Assembly: GCF_001427665.1 (NCBI RefSeq)
Contig: NZ_LMHC01000025.1
Coordinates: 124,001-188,000 of the forward strand
From: Caulobacter sp. Root655
GTDB lineage: Bacteria > Pseudomonadota > Alphaproteobacteria > Caulobacterales > Caulobacteraceae
DNA length: 64,000 bases
Reading direction: 5' to 3'
Below, in pieces: positions 40,374-49,935 of the stretch; position 1 is the first letter of the stretch, and every line of letters begins with the position of its first letter. The notes below the pieces were generated by a model. The model was given only the letters and a program-made list of their open reading frames with translations. It ran no database searches and was not told where the DNA came from. The position numbers and the translations under genes are program-made.

Positions 40374-41161
40374 CCGACATCGCCAAACTCGAATGGAGAG
40401 GCGTCCGCAAACGCTTCGACGACGCGCCGGTGCTGGACGGGCTGGACCTCAGCGTCGCGTCCGGCCGGTCGCTGGTGATCATCGGCGGCTCGGGCCAGGG
40501 CAAGTCGGTGACCATCAAGGTGGCCATGGGCCTGGTGCGTCCCGACGCGGGCGAGGTGCTGGTCGATGGCAAGAACCTGATCGGCCCAGGTCTCAAGTGG
40601 GGGGGGGGGCGTTCCCGGCGGAACCTGTTTTCGCGCGTCGGCGTCCTGTTCCAGGGCGCGGCGCTGTTCGACAGCCTGACCGTCTGGGAGAACGTCGCCT
40701 TCCGCCTGATCAACGCTGACGGGGTGTCACGCAAGGACGCCAAGGCGCGGGCGATCGAAGCCCTGGCGCGCGTGCGCCTGCAGGCCAGCGTCGCCGATTC
40801 CCATCCCTCCGAACTGTCCGGCGGGATGCAGAAACGCGTCGGCCTGGCGCGGGCCGTGGTCGCCAATCCCGAGATCCTGTTCTTCGACGAACCGACCACG
40901 GGGCTGGACCCGATCACCTCGGCGGCGATCAACGAGCTGATCGTCGACCAGGTACGAGGCCTCGGCTGCACGGCGGTGTCGATCACCCACGACCTGGCCT
41001 CGGCCCGGACGATCGGCGACGAGATCGCCATGCTGCATGGCGGCAAGATCGTCTGGCGCGGCGCGCCGGCAGAGCTCGACCGCACGGACAACCCCTATGT
41101 CCGCCAGTTCGTCGATGCTCGGGCCGACGGGCCGATGACGAGCGTGGTCCAGGAACGATGA
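40370..41161 (+). CDS. mlaF: MlaF ABC transporter ATPase, with an internal 11-G run
   Basis: The 263-aa ATPase of the Mla importer/exporter. Walker A is IIGGSGQGKSVTIK, the signature LSGGMQKRVGLARAV, and Walker B ILFFDEPTTGLDPITS, followed by the His switch SITHDLASA. A homopolymer of 11 G occupies about 40599-40609 and encodes W-G-G-G. The reading frame is intact with 11 G, but slippage by one base would truncate the protein before the signature motif. It overlaps the following secreted protein gene by four bases. Confidence 0.95.
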   Translation: MTDIAKLEWRGVRKRFDDAPVLDGLDLSVASGRSLVIIGGSGQGKSVTIKVAMGLVRPDAGEVLVDGKNLIGPGLKWGGGRSRRNLFSRVGVLFQGAALFDSLTVWENVAFRLINADGVSRKDAKARAIEALARVRLQASVADSHPSELSGGMQKRVGLARAVVANPEILFFDEPTTGLDPITSAAINELIVDQVRGLGCTAVSITHDLASARTIGDEIAMLHGGKIVWRGAPAELDRTDNPYVRQFVDARADGPMTSVVQER

Positions 41162-41613
41162 CCTATCCCTTGCGCGGGACCGTGTTGCTGGCGGCCCTGG
41201 CCTTCGGTTTCTCCAGCGCGGCCCAGGCCCAGGACTATGTACGCGCCGACTGCCGGGGCCAGGTGGCGCCGACCGTCCTGCGCTTCGACTCGCCCGAGCA
41301 CGTCCGCTGGTACAAGCGCTTCTGGACCGGCGATTGCGACCATCTGCCGTTCTGCATTCCCGGCTCGCCCAACTGGAACGACATCGTCGGCAAGCTGGTG
41401 ATCCGGGGCGGTCCGGCCGAGCAGGCGGCGCTGCTGCCCAAGGCGTGCCGGCTGGGTCAATTGATCGGCCTGGAATGGTCGCGCGACAAGAAGGTCCGGC
41501 GCATCGACACCGGCGACCTGCGCACGTTCAAGGGCATGCTGGAGAAGTCCGGCGACGCCCTGCGCGGCGTCGAACAGGTCGAGGTCTCGACCCGCGCCAA
41601 GCTGGCGCGATAG
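41158..41613 (+). CDS. Hypothetical secreted protein linked to mla operon
   Basis: The 151-aa protein has a signal peptide (GTVLLAALAFGFSSAAQAQ). The mature domain contains four Cys (ADCRGQ, GDCDHLPFC and KACRLGQ) and a conserved-looking FDSPEHVRWYKRFWTG. I do not recognise the family. Its ATG overlaps the mlaF stop, so it is the last gene of the Mla operon and may act with that periplasmic pathway (inference). Confidence 0.75.
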   Translation: MTYPLRGTVLLAALAFGFSSAAQAQDYVRADCRGQVAPTVLRFDSPEHVRWYKRFWTGDCDHLPFCIPGSPNWNDIVGKLVIRGGPAEQAALLPKACRLGQLIGLEWSRDKKVRRIDTGDLRTFKGMLEKSGDALRGVEQVEVSTRAKLAR

Positions 41614-41744
41614 GCCGGACGCCAGCCCACGAATGTTCGCGCCATCGGTCCGGCTCACCTTGTGGCGGCGCTTGGCGGAGCTATCTGACAAGCCAGTAAG
41701 CGTCGCGGCCGAGGCCCGGCGACCCCTTCGCTTCGGAGCCGACC

Positions 41745-42449
41745 ATGACCGACCTCTCAGCCTTCGCGATCACCCGGCGCTGGCCCGCCCAGCATCCCGA
41801 CCGCCTGCAGCTCTACTCCCTGCCGACGCCGAACGGGGTCAAGGTGTCGATCATGCTGGAGGAGATCGGCCTTCCCTATGAGCCGCACTTCATCGACATC
41901 GGCCAGAACGAGACCTGGACGCCGGAATTCCTGTCGCTGAACCCCAACGGCAAGATTCCCGCGATCATCGACCCCGACGGCCCCGGCGGCGCGCCGCTGG
42001 CCCTGTTCGAGTCCGGCGCGATCCTGGTCTATCTGGCCGAGAAGACCGGCAAGCTGCTGCCGACCGCGCCGGCCGAGCGCTACGAGACCCTGGAATGGGT
42101 GTTCTTCCAGATGGCGGCGATCGGGCCGATGTTCGGCCAGGTGGGCTTCTTCCACAAATTCGCCGGCCGCGAGTACGAGGACAAGCGGCCGCTCGAACGC
42201 TACGTCGCCGAATCCAAGCGCCTGCTGGGCGTGCTGGAGACCCGGCTGGCCGGTCGCGACTGGATCATGGGCGACGCCTACACCATCGCTGACGTCGCGA
42301 CCCTGGGCTGGGTGCGCAACCTGATCGGCTTTTACGGCGCGGGCGACCTGGTCGACTACGGCGCCCTGAAGAACGTTCCGGCCTGGCTGGAACGTGGGCT
42401 GGTGCGACCAGCCGTCCAGCGCGGATTGGACATTCCCAAGCGACCCTAG
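41745..42449 (+). CDS. Glutathione S-transferase family protein (YfcG-like)
   Basis: The 234-aa protein has the same domain order as the gene at 8626: LQLYSLPTPNGVKVSIMLEE in the thioredoxin-fold domain, NGKIPAIIDPDGPGG with cis-Pro, ESGAILVYLAEKTGKLLP for glutathione contact, and MGDAYTIADVATLGWV in the helical domain. It probably reduces disulfides or conjugates glutathione in the cytoplasm. The upstream neighbour is the Mla-linked gene; no operon link is evident. Confidence 0.9.
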   Translation: MTDLSAFAITRRWPAQHPDRLQLYSLPTPNGVKVSIMLEEIGLPYEPHFIDIGQNETWTPEFLSLNPNGKIPAIIDPDGPGGAPLALFESGAILVYLAEKTGKLLPTAPAERYETLEWVFFQMAAIGPMFGQVGFFHKFAGREYEDKRPLERYVAESKRLLGVLETRLAGRDWIMGDAYTIADVATLGWVRNLIGFYGAGDLVDYGALKNVPAWLERGLVRPAVQRGLDIPKRP

Positions 42450-42555
42450 GAGCCCAAGCGATCCTAGGGGCGGGCGTTGGCGGCGCGCGCGATTGTCGCA
42501 GGCCGCCTTAACCGTTCCGACGTCCTCTTGGGGCACGCTGCCCTGGGAGGTGATG

Positions 42556-45500
42556 ATGAATCACGATGAAGCGCGGCGAATCCGGGAACTCCGGAGCTAC
42601 GGTGTCCTCGACACCTCGCCGGACATCGCCTTCGATCGTCTGACCCGCCTGGCCAGCGATCTCTTCGACGCGCCTATCGCCCTGGTTTCGCTGATCGACG
42701 AGGAGCGGCAGTGGTTCAAGTCGCGCCACGGCCTGGACGCCTGTTCCACGCCGCGGGCGTGGTCGTTCTGCAGCCGGGCGATCGAACTGGGCCCCGACGC
42801 GGTGATGGTCGTCGAGGACGCCGTCCTGGACCCCCGCTTCGCCGGCAATCCCCTGGTGGTGGGCGAGGTCGGGATTCGCTTCTACGTCGGCGCGGTGCTG
42901 ACCTCGCCAAGTGGCTGCAATCTCGGCAGCCTTTGCGTCATCGACACCAAGCCGCGCGAGCGGCCCTCGGACCGGGACCTGGACCGCCTGCGCACCCTGG
43001 CCAAGATCGTCGTCGACGAGATGGAACGGCTACGCGTCAACCGCCTGCGGTGGGAACAGACCCGCCTGCTGCAACTGGCCGAAACCATGTCGGGCGTGGG
43101 GCATTGGCGCTACGACATGATCAGCGGCGACCTGTTCTGGTCGGGCCGGGTCTACGAAATCCACGGCCATGATCCCTTGAGCCACATTCCGGGCGCCGAG
43201 CCCCATCTGAAGGCCTTCCATCCCGACGACCGAGCCATGGTCGAGGCCGAGATGGTGATGGCGATCGAGACCAAGGGATCGTGCAGTCTGCAGGCGCGTC
43301 TGGTCCGGGCCGACGGCGAGGTGCGGATCGTTCAATCAAAGGCCGCGTGCGAACTGGACGAGCACGGCGCCGTCGTCGCGCTGATCGGCCTCCTCCAGGA
43401 CGTCACCGAGCAGGCGCGCGGCCTCGACAGCCTGACGGCCAGCGAAGCGCGCTATCGCCTGCTGGCCGAGAACACCTCCGACGTCATCGTGCGCACCGCC
43501 CTGGACGGCACGCTGCTTTACGTATCCCCCGCCTGCCGGACCATGGGCTACGAGCCCGAAGACCTGATCGGGACGCCGGCCACCCGGCTGGTCCATCCCG
43601 ACGACCTGGATCGGTTCGTGGGCAATTCCGCGCCGCTCTACGCCGGCGAGGCGGTCGATCCGACGGCGGTTCGCCAGCATCGCTACCGGACCGGCGACGG
43701 TCGCTGGGTGTGGCTTGAGGGCAATCCGCGGGTCGTGCGCGATGCGGAGGGACGACCGACCGAGATCGTCAACGTCTTCCGCGACGTGACCGAACGCCGG
43801 AAGCTTCAGGAACAGGCCGAACGCGCGGCGCGACAGAGCGCCCTGGCCGGGGAGGTCGCGGGCATCGGGTATTGGCGGATCGACGCGGCGACGATGGAGG
43901 CGACATGGTCGCCGCACGTCGCGACGATCTATGGTCTTGATTCGAGCGGAGCGCCGCAACTCGAGGACTTCATCCAGGCGGTGCATCCAGACGACCAGTC
44001 GGCCTTGCGCGCCCGGCTGAGGTTGGCGATCGACAAGGGCGTCGACTGGAAACTGGCCGTGACCCGCGTCGTGCCGCCGGACGGCCGGCTGCGCTATCTC
44101 GAGGGGCACGGACGCTGCGAGCGCGACGAAGCCGGCGCCGTCGTCGCGGTGTTCGGCACGGTGGTCGACATCACCACCCGCATGGAGGCCGAGACAGCCC
44201 GCGCCGAGCACGAGGCTCGCTATCGCGCGATGTCGGACCGGGTGCTGCTGGCGACCCAGGCTGGCCAGATCGGCATCTGGGACTGGAACGTCCAGACCAA
44301 CGCCCTGACCTGGGACGACCGGATGTACGCCCTGTACGGCGTGGAACGGGAGGAGGCGCTGACGGCTGGACGGTTCGTCGCCTGCCTGCATCCGGAGGAC
44401 CTGGCCGAGGAGCAGGCGCACGCCCGCGCCGCGGTAGAGGGCGACACGCCCTACGACACTGAATTTCGCATCGTGCGTCCTGACGGCGAAGTGCGTTCGA
44501 TCCGGGCGCTGGCGACGGTGGTGCGCGCGGCGGACGGCGCGCCCCTGCGGATGGTCGGAACCAACTGGGACGTGACCGAGGTCCGAAACCTGGAACTTTC
44601 ATTGCGGGCCAGCGAGGACCGGGCGCGCAACGTCATCGCCAACGCCCACCAAGCCATCGTTACGGCCGACGAGGACGGCCGGATCACGGGTTGGAACCGC
44701 CACGCCGAGCTGACCTTCGGTTGGAGCGCCGACGAGGCGATCGGCGCCGACATGGCGATGATCCTGCCTGACGACCATACCGATATCGCGGCCTTCCTGG
44801 GCGGGCGGCTCGGCGGCGATATCGACCAACGGGTCGAGGTGACGGCCCGCCGCAAGGACGGCGCGCAGTTCCCCATCGAATTGGCGGTCAGCGCCGTGCG
44901 TGACGCGGCCGGCTGGCAGATGACGGCGCTGATGCACGACATCAGCGAGCGCAAGGCCCAGCTGGCGCTGTTCGAGAACGCCTTCGAGCACGCGGCGATC
45001 GGCGAGGCCCTGGTCGGGCTGGACGGCGCGTTTCTGAAGGTCAATCCGACCCTGTGCGACATGCTCGGCTATTCGCGGGAGGAACTGCTCGCCCTCGACT
45101 TCCAGGCCATCACCCATCCGGACGATCTGGACGCCGATATGGAACTGGTGGCCAACCTGCATGACGGGCTGATCTCCACCTATCGGATGGACAAGCGCTA
45201 TTTCCGCAAGGACGGGGCGATCATCTGGGTCCAGCTGGTGGTCTCGCGGGTCGATAATCCGGACGGCTCGCCCCTTCACTACATTTCGCAGATCGAGGAC
45301 TTCACCGCCCGGCGCGAGGCCGAGGCGGCGCTGAAAGACAGCGAGGCGCGCTATCGGCTGATGGCCGAGAACACCACCGACATGATCCTCACCACCGACC
45401 TGTCTGGGGAAATCACCTTCGTCGCCGCGTCCTGCCTGGTGCTCACCGGTCATGCGCCCCACGAGATCATGGGACGTAGCGCCGCCGATCTGGCCTATCC

Positions 45501-46911
45501 GGAGGAACGGCTGAGCGTGCGCCGGGTCTATCGCAACCTGATCACGGGCGGGCCGGCGGAACGGGTGCGCTGGCGCGTGCTGCACAAGTCGGCCGGTCGG
45601 GACGTCTGGCTGGAGTCCAACCCGTCCTTGCTGCGCGACCCGGCTACCGACGCACCGACCGGTTTCCTCGACGTGATCCGCGACGTGACCGACCAGGTCG
45701 TTCAGGAAGAGGCCCTGGCGGCGGCGCGCGCCGAGGCCGAAGCCGCCGCGACCATCAAGGGCGAGTTCCTGGCCAATATGAGCCACGAGATCCGCACGCC
45801 CCTGACCGCGGTCATCGGCTTTTCGGGCCTGCTTTCACAACGCCCGGAACTGGACGAGCTTTCGCGCCGGTTCGTGCAGCGGGTGTCCAGCGCCGGCCAG
45901 GCGCTACTGGCGATCGTCAACGACATCCTGGATTTCTCGAAGCTCGAGGCGGGGCAGGTTGAGATCACGCCGCGAGCGGTCTCGCCCCTGGCGGTCGCCC
46001 AGGACGCCCTGGCCCTGTTCACGCCCCAGGCCGACGCCAAGGGCCTGTGGCTGGAATGTGGGGCGGACGGCGAGTTGCCTGACCTGGTGATGATCGACCC
46101 CGATCGCGTGCGGCAGGTTCTGTTGAACCTGGTTGGCAACGCGGTGAAGTTCACCGATCAGGGTTCGGTCCGCCTGGGTGTCGCCTACGACCTGGAGGCG
46201 CAAATCCTGCGCGTGAGGATCGAAGACACGGGCGTTGGCATGAGCAGCGACCAGCAGACGAAGCTCTTCCAGCGTTTTTCGCAGGTCGACGCCTCGTCGA
46301 CGCGCAAGCACGGTGGCACGGGCCTTGGCCTTGCGATCTGCAAGGGCCTGACCGAGGCCATGGGGGGCGGCATCTCGGTGGCGAGCGCGCCGGGGGGCGG
46401 TTCCGCGTTCGCGTTCCAGATCGCCGCGCCGCTGGTGACGTCGCTCCAACCGGAGGCGGGCGCCGATGACCAAGGAACGATAAGCCTGGATGGCGTCCGT
46501 GTCCTGGTCGTCGACGACAACCCCGTGAACCGCGAGCTGGCCCGCGCGGTGCTGGAACAGATGGGCGCCGAGGTCGGCGAGGCGGCCAGCGGGCTGGCGG
46601 CGGTCTCCGCCGCCGCGGTAGAGCCTTTCGACTGCATCCTGATGGACCTTCGCATGCCGGGGCTGTCGGGCGAGGGGGCCTTGCAGGAGATTCGCGCGGG
46701 GGCGGGGCCCAACCAGGATGTCCCGATCCTGGCCTTCACCGCCGACGCCTTCCCCGACCTTCCGGCCAGCGAGCACGGCTTCGACGGTGTGATCTCCAAG
46801 CCGATCGTGGCGCTGGACCTGGTCCGCGCCGTCAGCAACGCCACCACCTGGAGCCACGCGACGGACGAAGAAGCGGCGGACGAGACATCCCGCGACGTGG
46901 TCGGCTTCTGA
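42556..46911 (+). CDS. Hybrid sensor histidine kinase with GAF and seven PAS domains
   Basis: The 1451-aa soluble protein has no transmembrane segment. An N-terminal GAF domain (about residues 12-160, ELRSYGVLDTSPDIAFDRLTRLAS) is followed by about seven PAS/PAC units. Each has recognisable FxPDD/W-type ends such as HPDDRAMVEAEM, RVVRDAEGRPTEIVNVFRDVTERR, and LMHDISERK. HisKA carries H1077 in NMSHEIRTPLTAVIGF; the HATPase has N, G1 and G2 boxes (EDTGVGMSSDQQTKLFQRF and HGGTGLGLAICKGL). A C-terminal receiver has D1364 in ILMDLRMPG. Its cofactor and ligand are unknown. ATG 42556 follows GGGAGG. Confidence 0.95.
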   Translation: MNHDEARRIRELRSYGVLDTSPDIAFDRLTRLASDLFDAPIALVSLIDEERQWFKSRHGLDACSTPRAWSFCSRAIELGPDAVMVVEDAVLDPRFAGNPLVVGEVGIRFYVGAVLTSPSGCNLGSLCVIDTKPRERPSDRDLDRLRTLAKIVVDEMERLRVNRLRWEQTRLLQLAETMSGVGHWRYDMISGDLFWSGRVYEIHGHDPLSHIPGAEPHLKAFHPDDRAMVEAEMVMAIETKGSCSLQARLVRADGEVRIVQSKAACELDEHGAVVALIGLLQDVTEQARGLDSLTASEARYRLLAENTSDVIVRTALDGTLLYVSPACRTMGYEPEDLIGTPATRLVHPDDLDRFVGNSAPLYAGEAVDPTAVRQHRYRTGDGRWVWLEGNPRVVRDAEGRPTEIVNVFRDVTERRKLQEQAERAARQSALAGEVAGIGYWRIDAATMEATWSPHVATIYGLDSSGAPQLEDFIQAVHPDDQSALRARLRLAIDKGVDWKLAVTRVVPPDGRLRYLEGHGRCERDEAGAVVAVFGTVVDITTRMEAETARAEHEARYRAMSDRVLLATQAGQIGIWDWNVQTNALTWDDRMYALYGVEREEALTAGRFVACLHPEDLAEEQAHARAAVEGDTPYDTEFRIVRPDGEVRSIRALATVVRAADGAPLRMVGTNWDVTEVRNLELSLRASEDRARNVIANAHQAIVTADEDGRITGWNRHAELTFGWSADEAIGADMAMILPDDHTDIAAFLGGRLGGDIDQRVEVTARRKDGAQFPIELAVSAVRDAAGWQMTALMHDISERKAQLALFENAFEHAAIGEALVGLDGAFLKVNPTLCDMLGYSREELLALDFQAITHPDDLDADMELVANLHDGLISTYRMDKRYFRKDGAIIWVQLVVSRVDNPDGSPLHYISQIEDFTARREAEAALKDSEARYRLMAENTTDMILTTDLSGEITFVAASCLVLTGHAPHEIMGRSAADLAYPEERLSVRRVYRNLITGGPAERVRWRVLHKSAGRDVWLESNPSLLRDPATDAPTGFLDVIRDVTDQVVQEEALAAARAEAEAAATIKGEFLANMSHEIRTPLTAVIGFSGLLSQRPELDELSRRFVQRVSSAGQALLAIVNDILDFSKLEAGQVEITPRAVSPLAVAQDALALFTPQADAKGLWLECGADGELPDLVMIDPDRVRQVLLNLVGNAVKFTDQGSVRLGVAYDLEAQILRVRIEDTGVGMSSDQQTKLFQRFSQVDASSTRKHGGTGLGLAICKGLTEAMGGGISVASAPGGGSAFAFQIAAPLVTSLQPEAGADDQGTISLDGVRVLVVDDNPVNRELARAVLEQMGAEVGEAASGLAAVSAAAVEPFDCILMDLRMPGLSGEGALQEIRAGAGPNQDVPILAFTADAFPDLPASEHGFDGVISKPIVALDLVRAVSNATTWSHATDEEAADETSRDVVGF

Positions 46912-46912
46912 C

Positions 46913-47335
46913 ATGCGCCGGACGCGTATTCTCGTGGTCGAGGACGATCCGATCATCCTCGACCTGATCACCACGCGGCTCGACCTGGCGGGCTACGACA
47001 CCTATTTCGCCCGCGACGGCGTCGAAGGCCTGGCGCGGCTGCACGAGTTGCGGCCCCGCGCGATGGTGCTCGACCTCAACATGCCCCGCCTGGACGGTTT
47101 TGGCCTGTTGCGCAAGATGGCGCTGGAGGGCTTGTGCGTACCCACCATGGTCCTGACGGCGCGCAACCAGCCCGACGACGTCAAGCAGGCCATCGCCCTC
47201 GGGGCGCGTGATTTCCTGTCCAAGCCGTTCAAGGACGAGCAACTCCTGCAGCGTGTCGGCCGCCTGCTGCGCAAGGCCAGGTCGAAGCCGGCTCCGTCGC
47301 CGCCGAAGGCCGATCCCGAGCCCTTCCTCGTCTGA
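46913..47335 (+). CDS. Single-domain response regulator
   Basis: The 140-aa receiver protein is without an output domain. The acidic pair is in ILVVEDDPIILDLI, the phospho-acceptor Asp in AMVLDLNMPRLDGFGLL, Thr in MVLTARNQ and Lys in FLSKPFKDEQLL. A Pro/Lys-rich tail follows. It begins one base after the hybrid kinase stop, so it is its likely phosphorelay partner. Confidence 0.93.
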   Translation: MRRTRILVVEDDPIILDLITTRLDLAGYDTYFARDGVEGLARLHELRPRAMVLDLNMPRLDGFGLLRKMALEGLCVPTMVLTARNQPDDVKQAIALGARDFLSKPFKDEQLLQRVGRLLRKARSKPAPSPPKADPEPFLV

Positions 47336-47485
47336 ATCGCGCGGGGGGTGGAACGTGGTTTTTCCACCGGCGTTCACTTTTCATTCCCGACGCCGCTTGA
47401 ATGGCGATGTCGGAACACTCAAGTTGCATATTCGTTGAGCTCACCGGGTGGTCCAAGCCCCCGAGCGAGGCCGCCAGGAGAGCGC

Positions 47486-49657
47486 ATGAGTCCCGACGAC
47501 ACCCCCGCGAGGGAGGCCTCCGAGGCCCGCGTCATCGCCCTGGTCGATCGCTACCTGGCGGTGCGCCGGCGCACCGAGGCCTTGGCCCGACCGCTGTCGC
47601 CCGAGGACCAGGGCGCCCAGTCGATGCCGGACGCCAGCCCGGTCAAGTGGCACAGGGCCCACACCGCCTGGTTCTTCGAGACCTTCCTGCTGACGCCGTT
47701 CCTGTCCGGCTACCAGGTGTTCGACCCCAGCTTCGGCTACCTGTTCAATTCCTACTACGAGGCCGTCGGACCCCGGCAGCCTCGACCCCAGCGCGGGTTG
47801 ATCACCCGACCTTCGGCGGAGGAGGTCGGCGCCTATCGGGCCCATGTCGATGCGGCCATGGTTCGCCTGCTGACGACGTCGCCGACCGCCGAGGTCATGG
47901 CCCGCCTGGACCTGGGCCTGGCGCACGAGGAGCAGCACCAGGAACTGATCCTGATGGATCTGCTGCACCTCTTCGCCCAGTCGCCGCTGCAGCCGGCCTA
48001 TCGCGATGACCCGCCCGCGGCGCGTCCTGCCTCCGCCCAGGCGCGGTACCTCGCCTTCGAGGGCGGGCTGGTGGAGATCGGCGACGACGGACCCGGCTTC
48101 GCCTTCGACAACGAGCGGCCCCGGCATCGGGTGTTTCTCCAACCCTACCGCCTGGCCGATCGCCTGGTGACCAACAGCGAGTGGCTGGCCTTCATGGACG
48201 ACGGTGGCTACCGCCGGCCGGAGCTGTGGCTGTCGGACGGCTGGGCGACCGTGGCCGAGGAAGGCTGGGACGCACCGCTCTATTGGCGACGCGAGGAAGG
48301 CGCGGCCTGGTCGGTGATGACCCTGTCGGGTCGGCGCCCGGTCGATCCCGAGGCTCCGGTCGGCCACGTCAGCTATTACGAAGCCGCCGCCTTCGCCGCC
48401 TGGGCCGGGCGCCGTCTGCCCACCGAGGCCGAATGGGAAGCCGCCGTTCGCGCGCCTGAGGGCCGGGCGCTGGGCCAGGCGATCGGCGAGGCCTGGCAAT
48501 GGACCGCCAGTCCCTATGTGGCCTATCCCGGCTTCAAGCCCGGGGCGGGCGCCCTGGGCGAGTACAACGGCAAGTTCATGATCAACCAGATGGTTCTGCG
48601 CGGCGGCGCGGTGGAAACGCCGCCCGGCCACGCGCGGCCGTCCTATCGCAATTTCTTTCATCCCCGGCAGCGCTGGGCGTTCACGGGGGTCCGCTTGGCC
48701 GACGACATGAGTCCGATGGAGCGCGAGACGGCGACGCCTGCCTCGACCTTCCTCGAAGACGCCCTGGCGGGCTTGACCGCCGAGCGCAAGACCCTGCCGG
48801 CCAAGTATTTCTATGACGCCGAAGGCTCACGCCTGTTCGAGGCGATCTGCGAGTTGCCGGAATACTATCCCACCCGCACCGAGACCGCGCTGCTGCGGCG
48901 GATCGCGCCGGAGATCGCCGCCCGCGTGATGGAAGGCGCGGCCCTGGTCGAGTTCGGCAGCGGGGCCAGCACCAAGACCCGGATCCTGCTGGACGCCATG
49001 CCGCAGCTGGCCGTCTACGCGCCGATCGATATCAGCCAGTCGGCGTTGGACGAGGCGAGCGCGGCCATCCGGCGCGACTATCCGGCCTTGATCGTCGCTC
49101 CGCTGGTCGATGACTTCACCCACGCCTTCCGGCTGCCGGCTTCGGCGCGCGGCCGTCCCGTGACCGGTTTCTTCCCGGGCTCGACGATCGGCAATTTCGC
49201 GCCCGACGACGCCGAGGCCTTCCTGCGCGGCGCCCATGCCTTGCTGGGCGAGGGGGCGATGTTCGTGGTCGGCGTCGATATCGCCAAGAGCCCGGAGGTG
49301 CTGGCGCCCGCCTATGACGACGCCCAGGGCGTGACGGCGGCCTTCAACAAGAACGTGTTGGTGCGGATCAACCGAGAACTGGGCGGCGACTTCGATCTCC
49401 ACGCTTTCGATCACCGGGCGGTGTGGAACGCCGACGAAAGCCGCATGGAGATGCACCTGATCAGCAAGACCGACCAGGTGGCCCACCTGGCGGGGCGGGA
49501 AATCCGGCTCAAGGCCGGAGAGACCATTCACACCGAGAACTCGTACAAGTACGCGCCGGAGGCGTTCGTGGAACTGGCCCGTCGCGCGGGCTGGAAGGTC
49601 GCGGCGCGCTGGATCAGCGACAGCCCAAGCTTCGGCGTCTTCGCTCTGGCCGGCTGA
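47486..49657 (+). CDS. egtBD: Fused ergothioneine synthase EgtB - histidine methyltransferase EgtD
   Basis: One 723-aa ORF. Residues 1 to about 407 are EgtB, the iron enzyme forming the sulfoxide bond to trimethyl-histidine. Its DinB-like domain has WHRAHTAWFFE (H56, H59) and the HxxxH pair in LAHEEQHQELI (H147, H151). The FGE-sulfatase domain has EAAAFAAWAGRRLPTEAEWEAA and WQWTASPY. From about residue 411 the protein is EgtD, the SAM-dependent histidine trimethylase: LPAKYFYDAEGSRLFEAIC, LVEFGSGASTKTRILL and FFPGSTIGNF. The frame is continuous, with no stop at the junction (LADDMSPMERE). The start follows CAGGAG. Usual bacteria encode these separately. Confidence 0.93.
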   Translation: MSPDDTPAREASEARVIALVDRYLAVRRRTEALARPLSPEDQGAQSMPDASPVKWHRAHTAWFFETFLLTPFLSGYQVFDPSFGYLFNSYYEAVGPRQPRPQRGLITRPSAEEVGAYRAHVDAAMVRLLTTSPTAEVMARLDLGLAHEEQHQELILMDLLHLFAQSPLQPAYRDDPPAARPASAQARYLAFEGGLVEIGDDGPGFAFDNERPRHRVFLQPYRLADRLVTNSEWLAFMDDGGYRRPELWLSDGWATVAEEGWDAPLYWRREEGAAWSVMTLSGRRPVDPEAPVGHVSYYEAAAFAAWAGRRLPTEAEWEAAVRAPEGRALGQAIGEAWQWTASPYVAYPGFKPGAGALGEYNGKFMINQMVLRGGAVETPPGHARPSYRNFFHPRQRWAFTGVRLADDMSPMERETATPASTFLEDALAGLTAERKTLPAKYFYDAEGSRLFEAICELPEYYPTRTETALLRRIAPEIAARVMEGAALVEFGSGASTKTRILLDAMPQLAVYAPIDISQSALDEASAAIRRDYPALIVAPLVDDFTHAFRLPASARGRPVTGFFPGSTIGNFAPDDAEAFLRGAHALLGEGAMFVVGVDIAKSPEVLAPAYDDAQGVTAAFNKNVLVRINRELGGDFDLHAFDHRAVWNADESRMEMHLISKTDQVAHLAGREIRLKAGETIHTENSYKYAPEAFVELARRAGWKVAARWISDSPSFGVFALAG

Positions 49658-49716
49658 GGCTGGGCGGAGGTCAGGTCGAGGGCGGCCGCGGCCCACGGGC
49701 CGCGGCGCGCTTCATC

Positions 49717-49926
49717 TCAGGCGTCGCGCCCTGACAGGCGTCCGCCGCCGCGCGACGAGGAACCGCCCTTGCGGCCGGCATTGGCCGCCAGGTCGCGGTC
49801 TTTGGCGAAACTGCGCTTCTCGCTGGGAACGCTGGCGCCCCCTTTACGCGCGATTTCGCGGCGACGTTCGGGGTCCATGGCGGCGAAGCCTCGGCGGCCG
49901 CGGGGCCGTTCGCTGTCGAGGTCCAT
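49717..49926 (-). CDS. KGG-repeat stress-type protein (YciG/Con-10-like)
   Basis: The 69-aa basic protein starts MDLDSERPRGRRGFAAMDPERRREIARKGG, then KRSFAKDRDLAANAGRKGGSS. The GFAxMDxERxRExARKGG and GxKGG motifs are the general-stress KGG family. Such proteins are hydrophilic and linked to dehydration or stationary stress. The companion small gene is upstream on the same strand. Confidence 0.85.
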   Translation of the reverse strand: MDLDSERPRGRRGFAAMDPERRREIARKGGASVPSEKRSFAKDRDLAANAGRKGGSSSRGGGRLSGRDA

Positions 49927-49935
49927 AGGTAGCTC

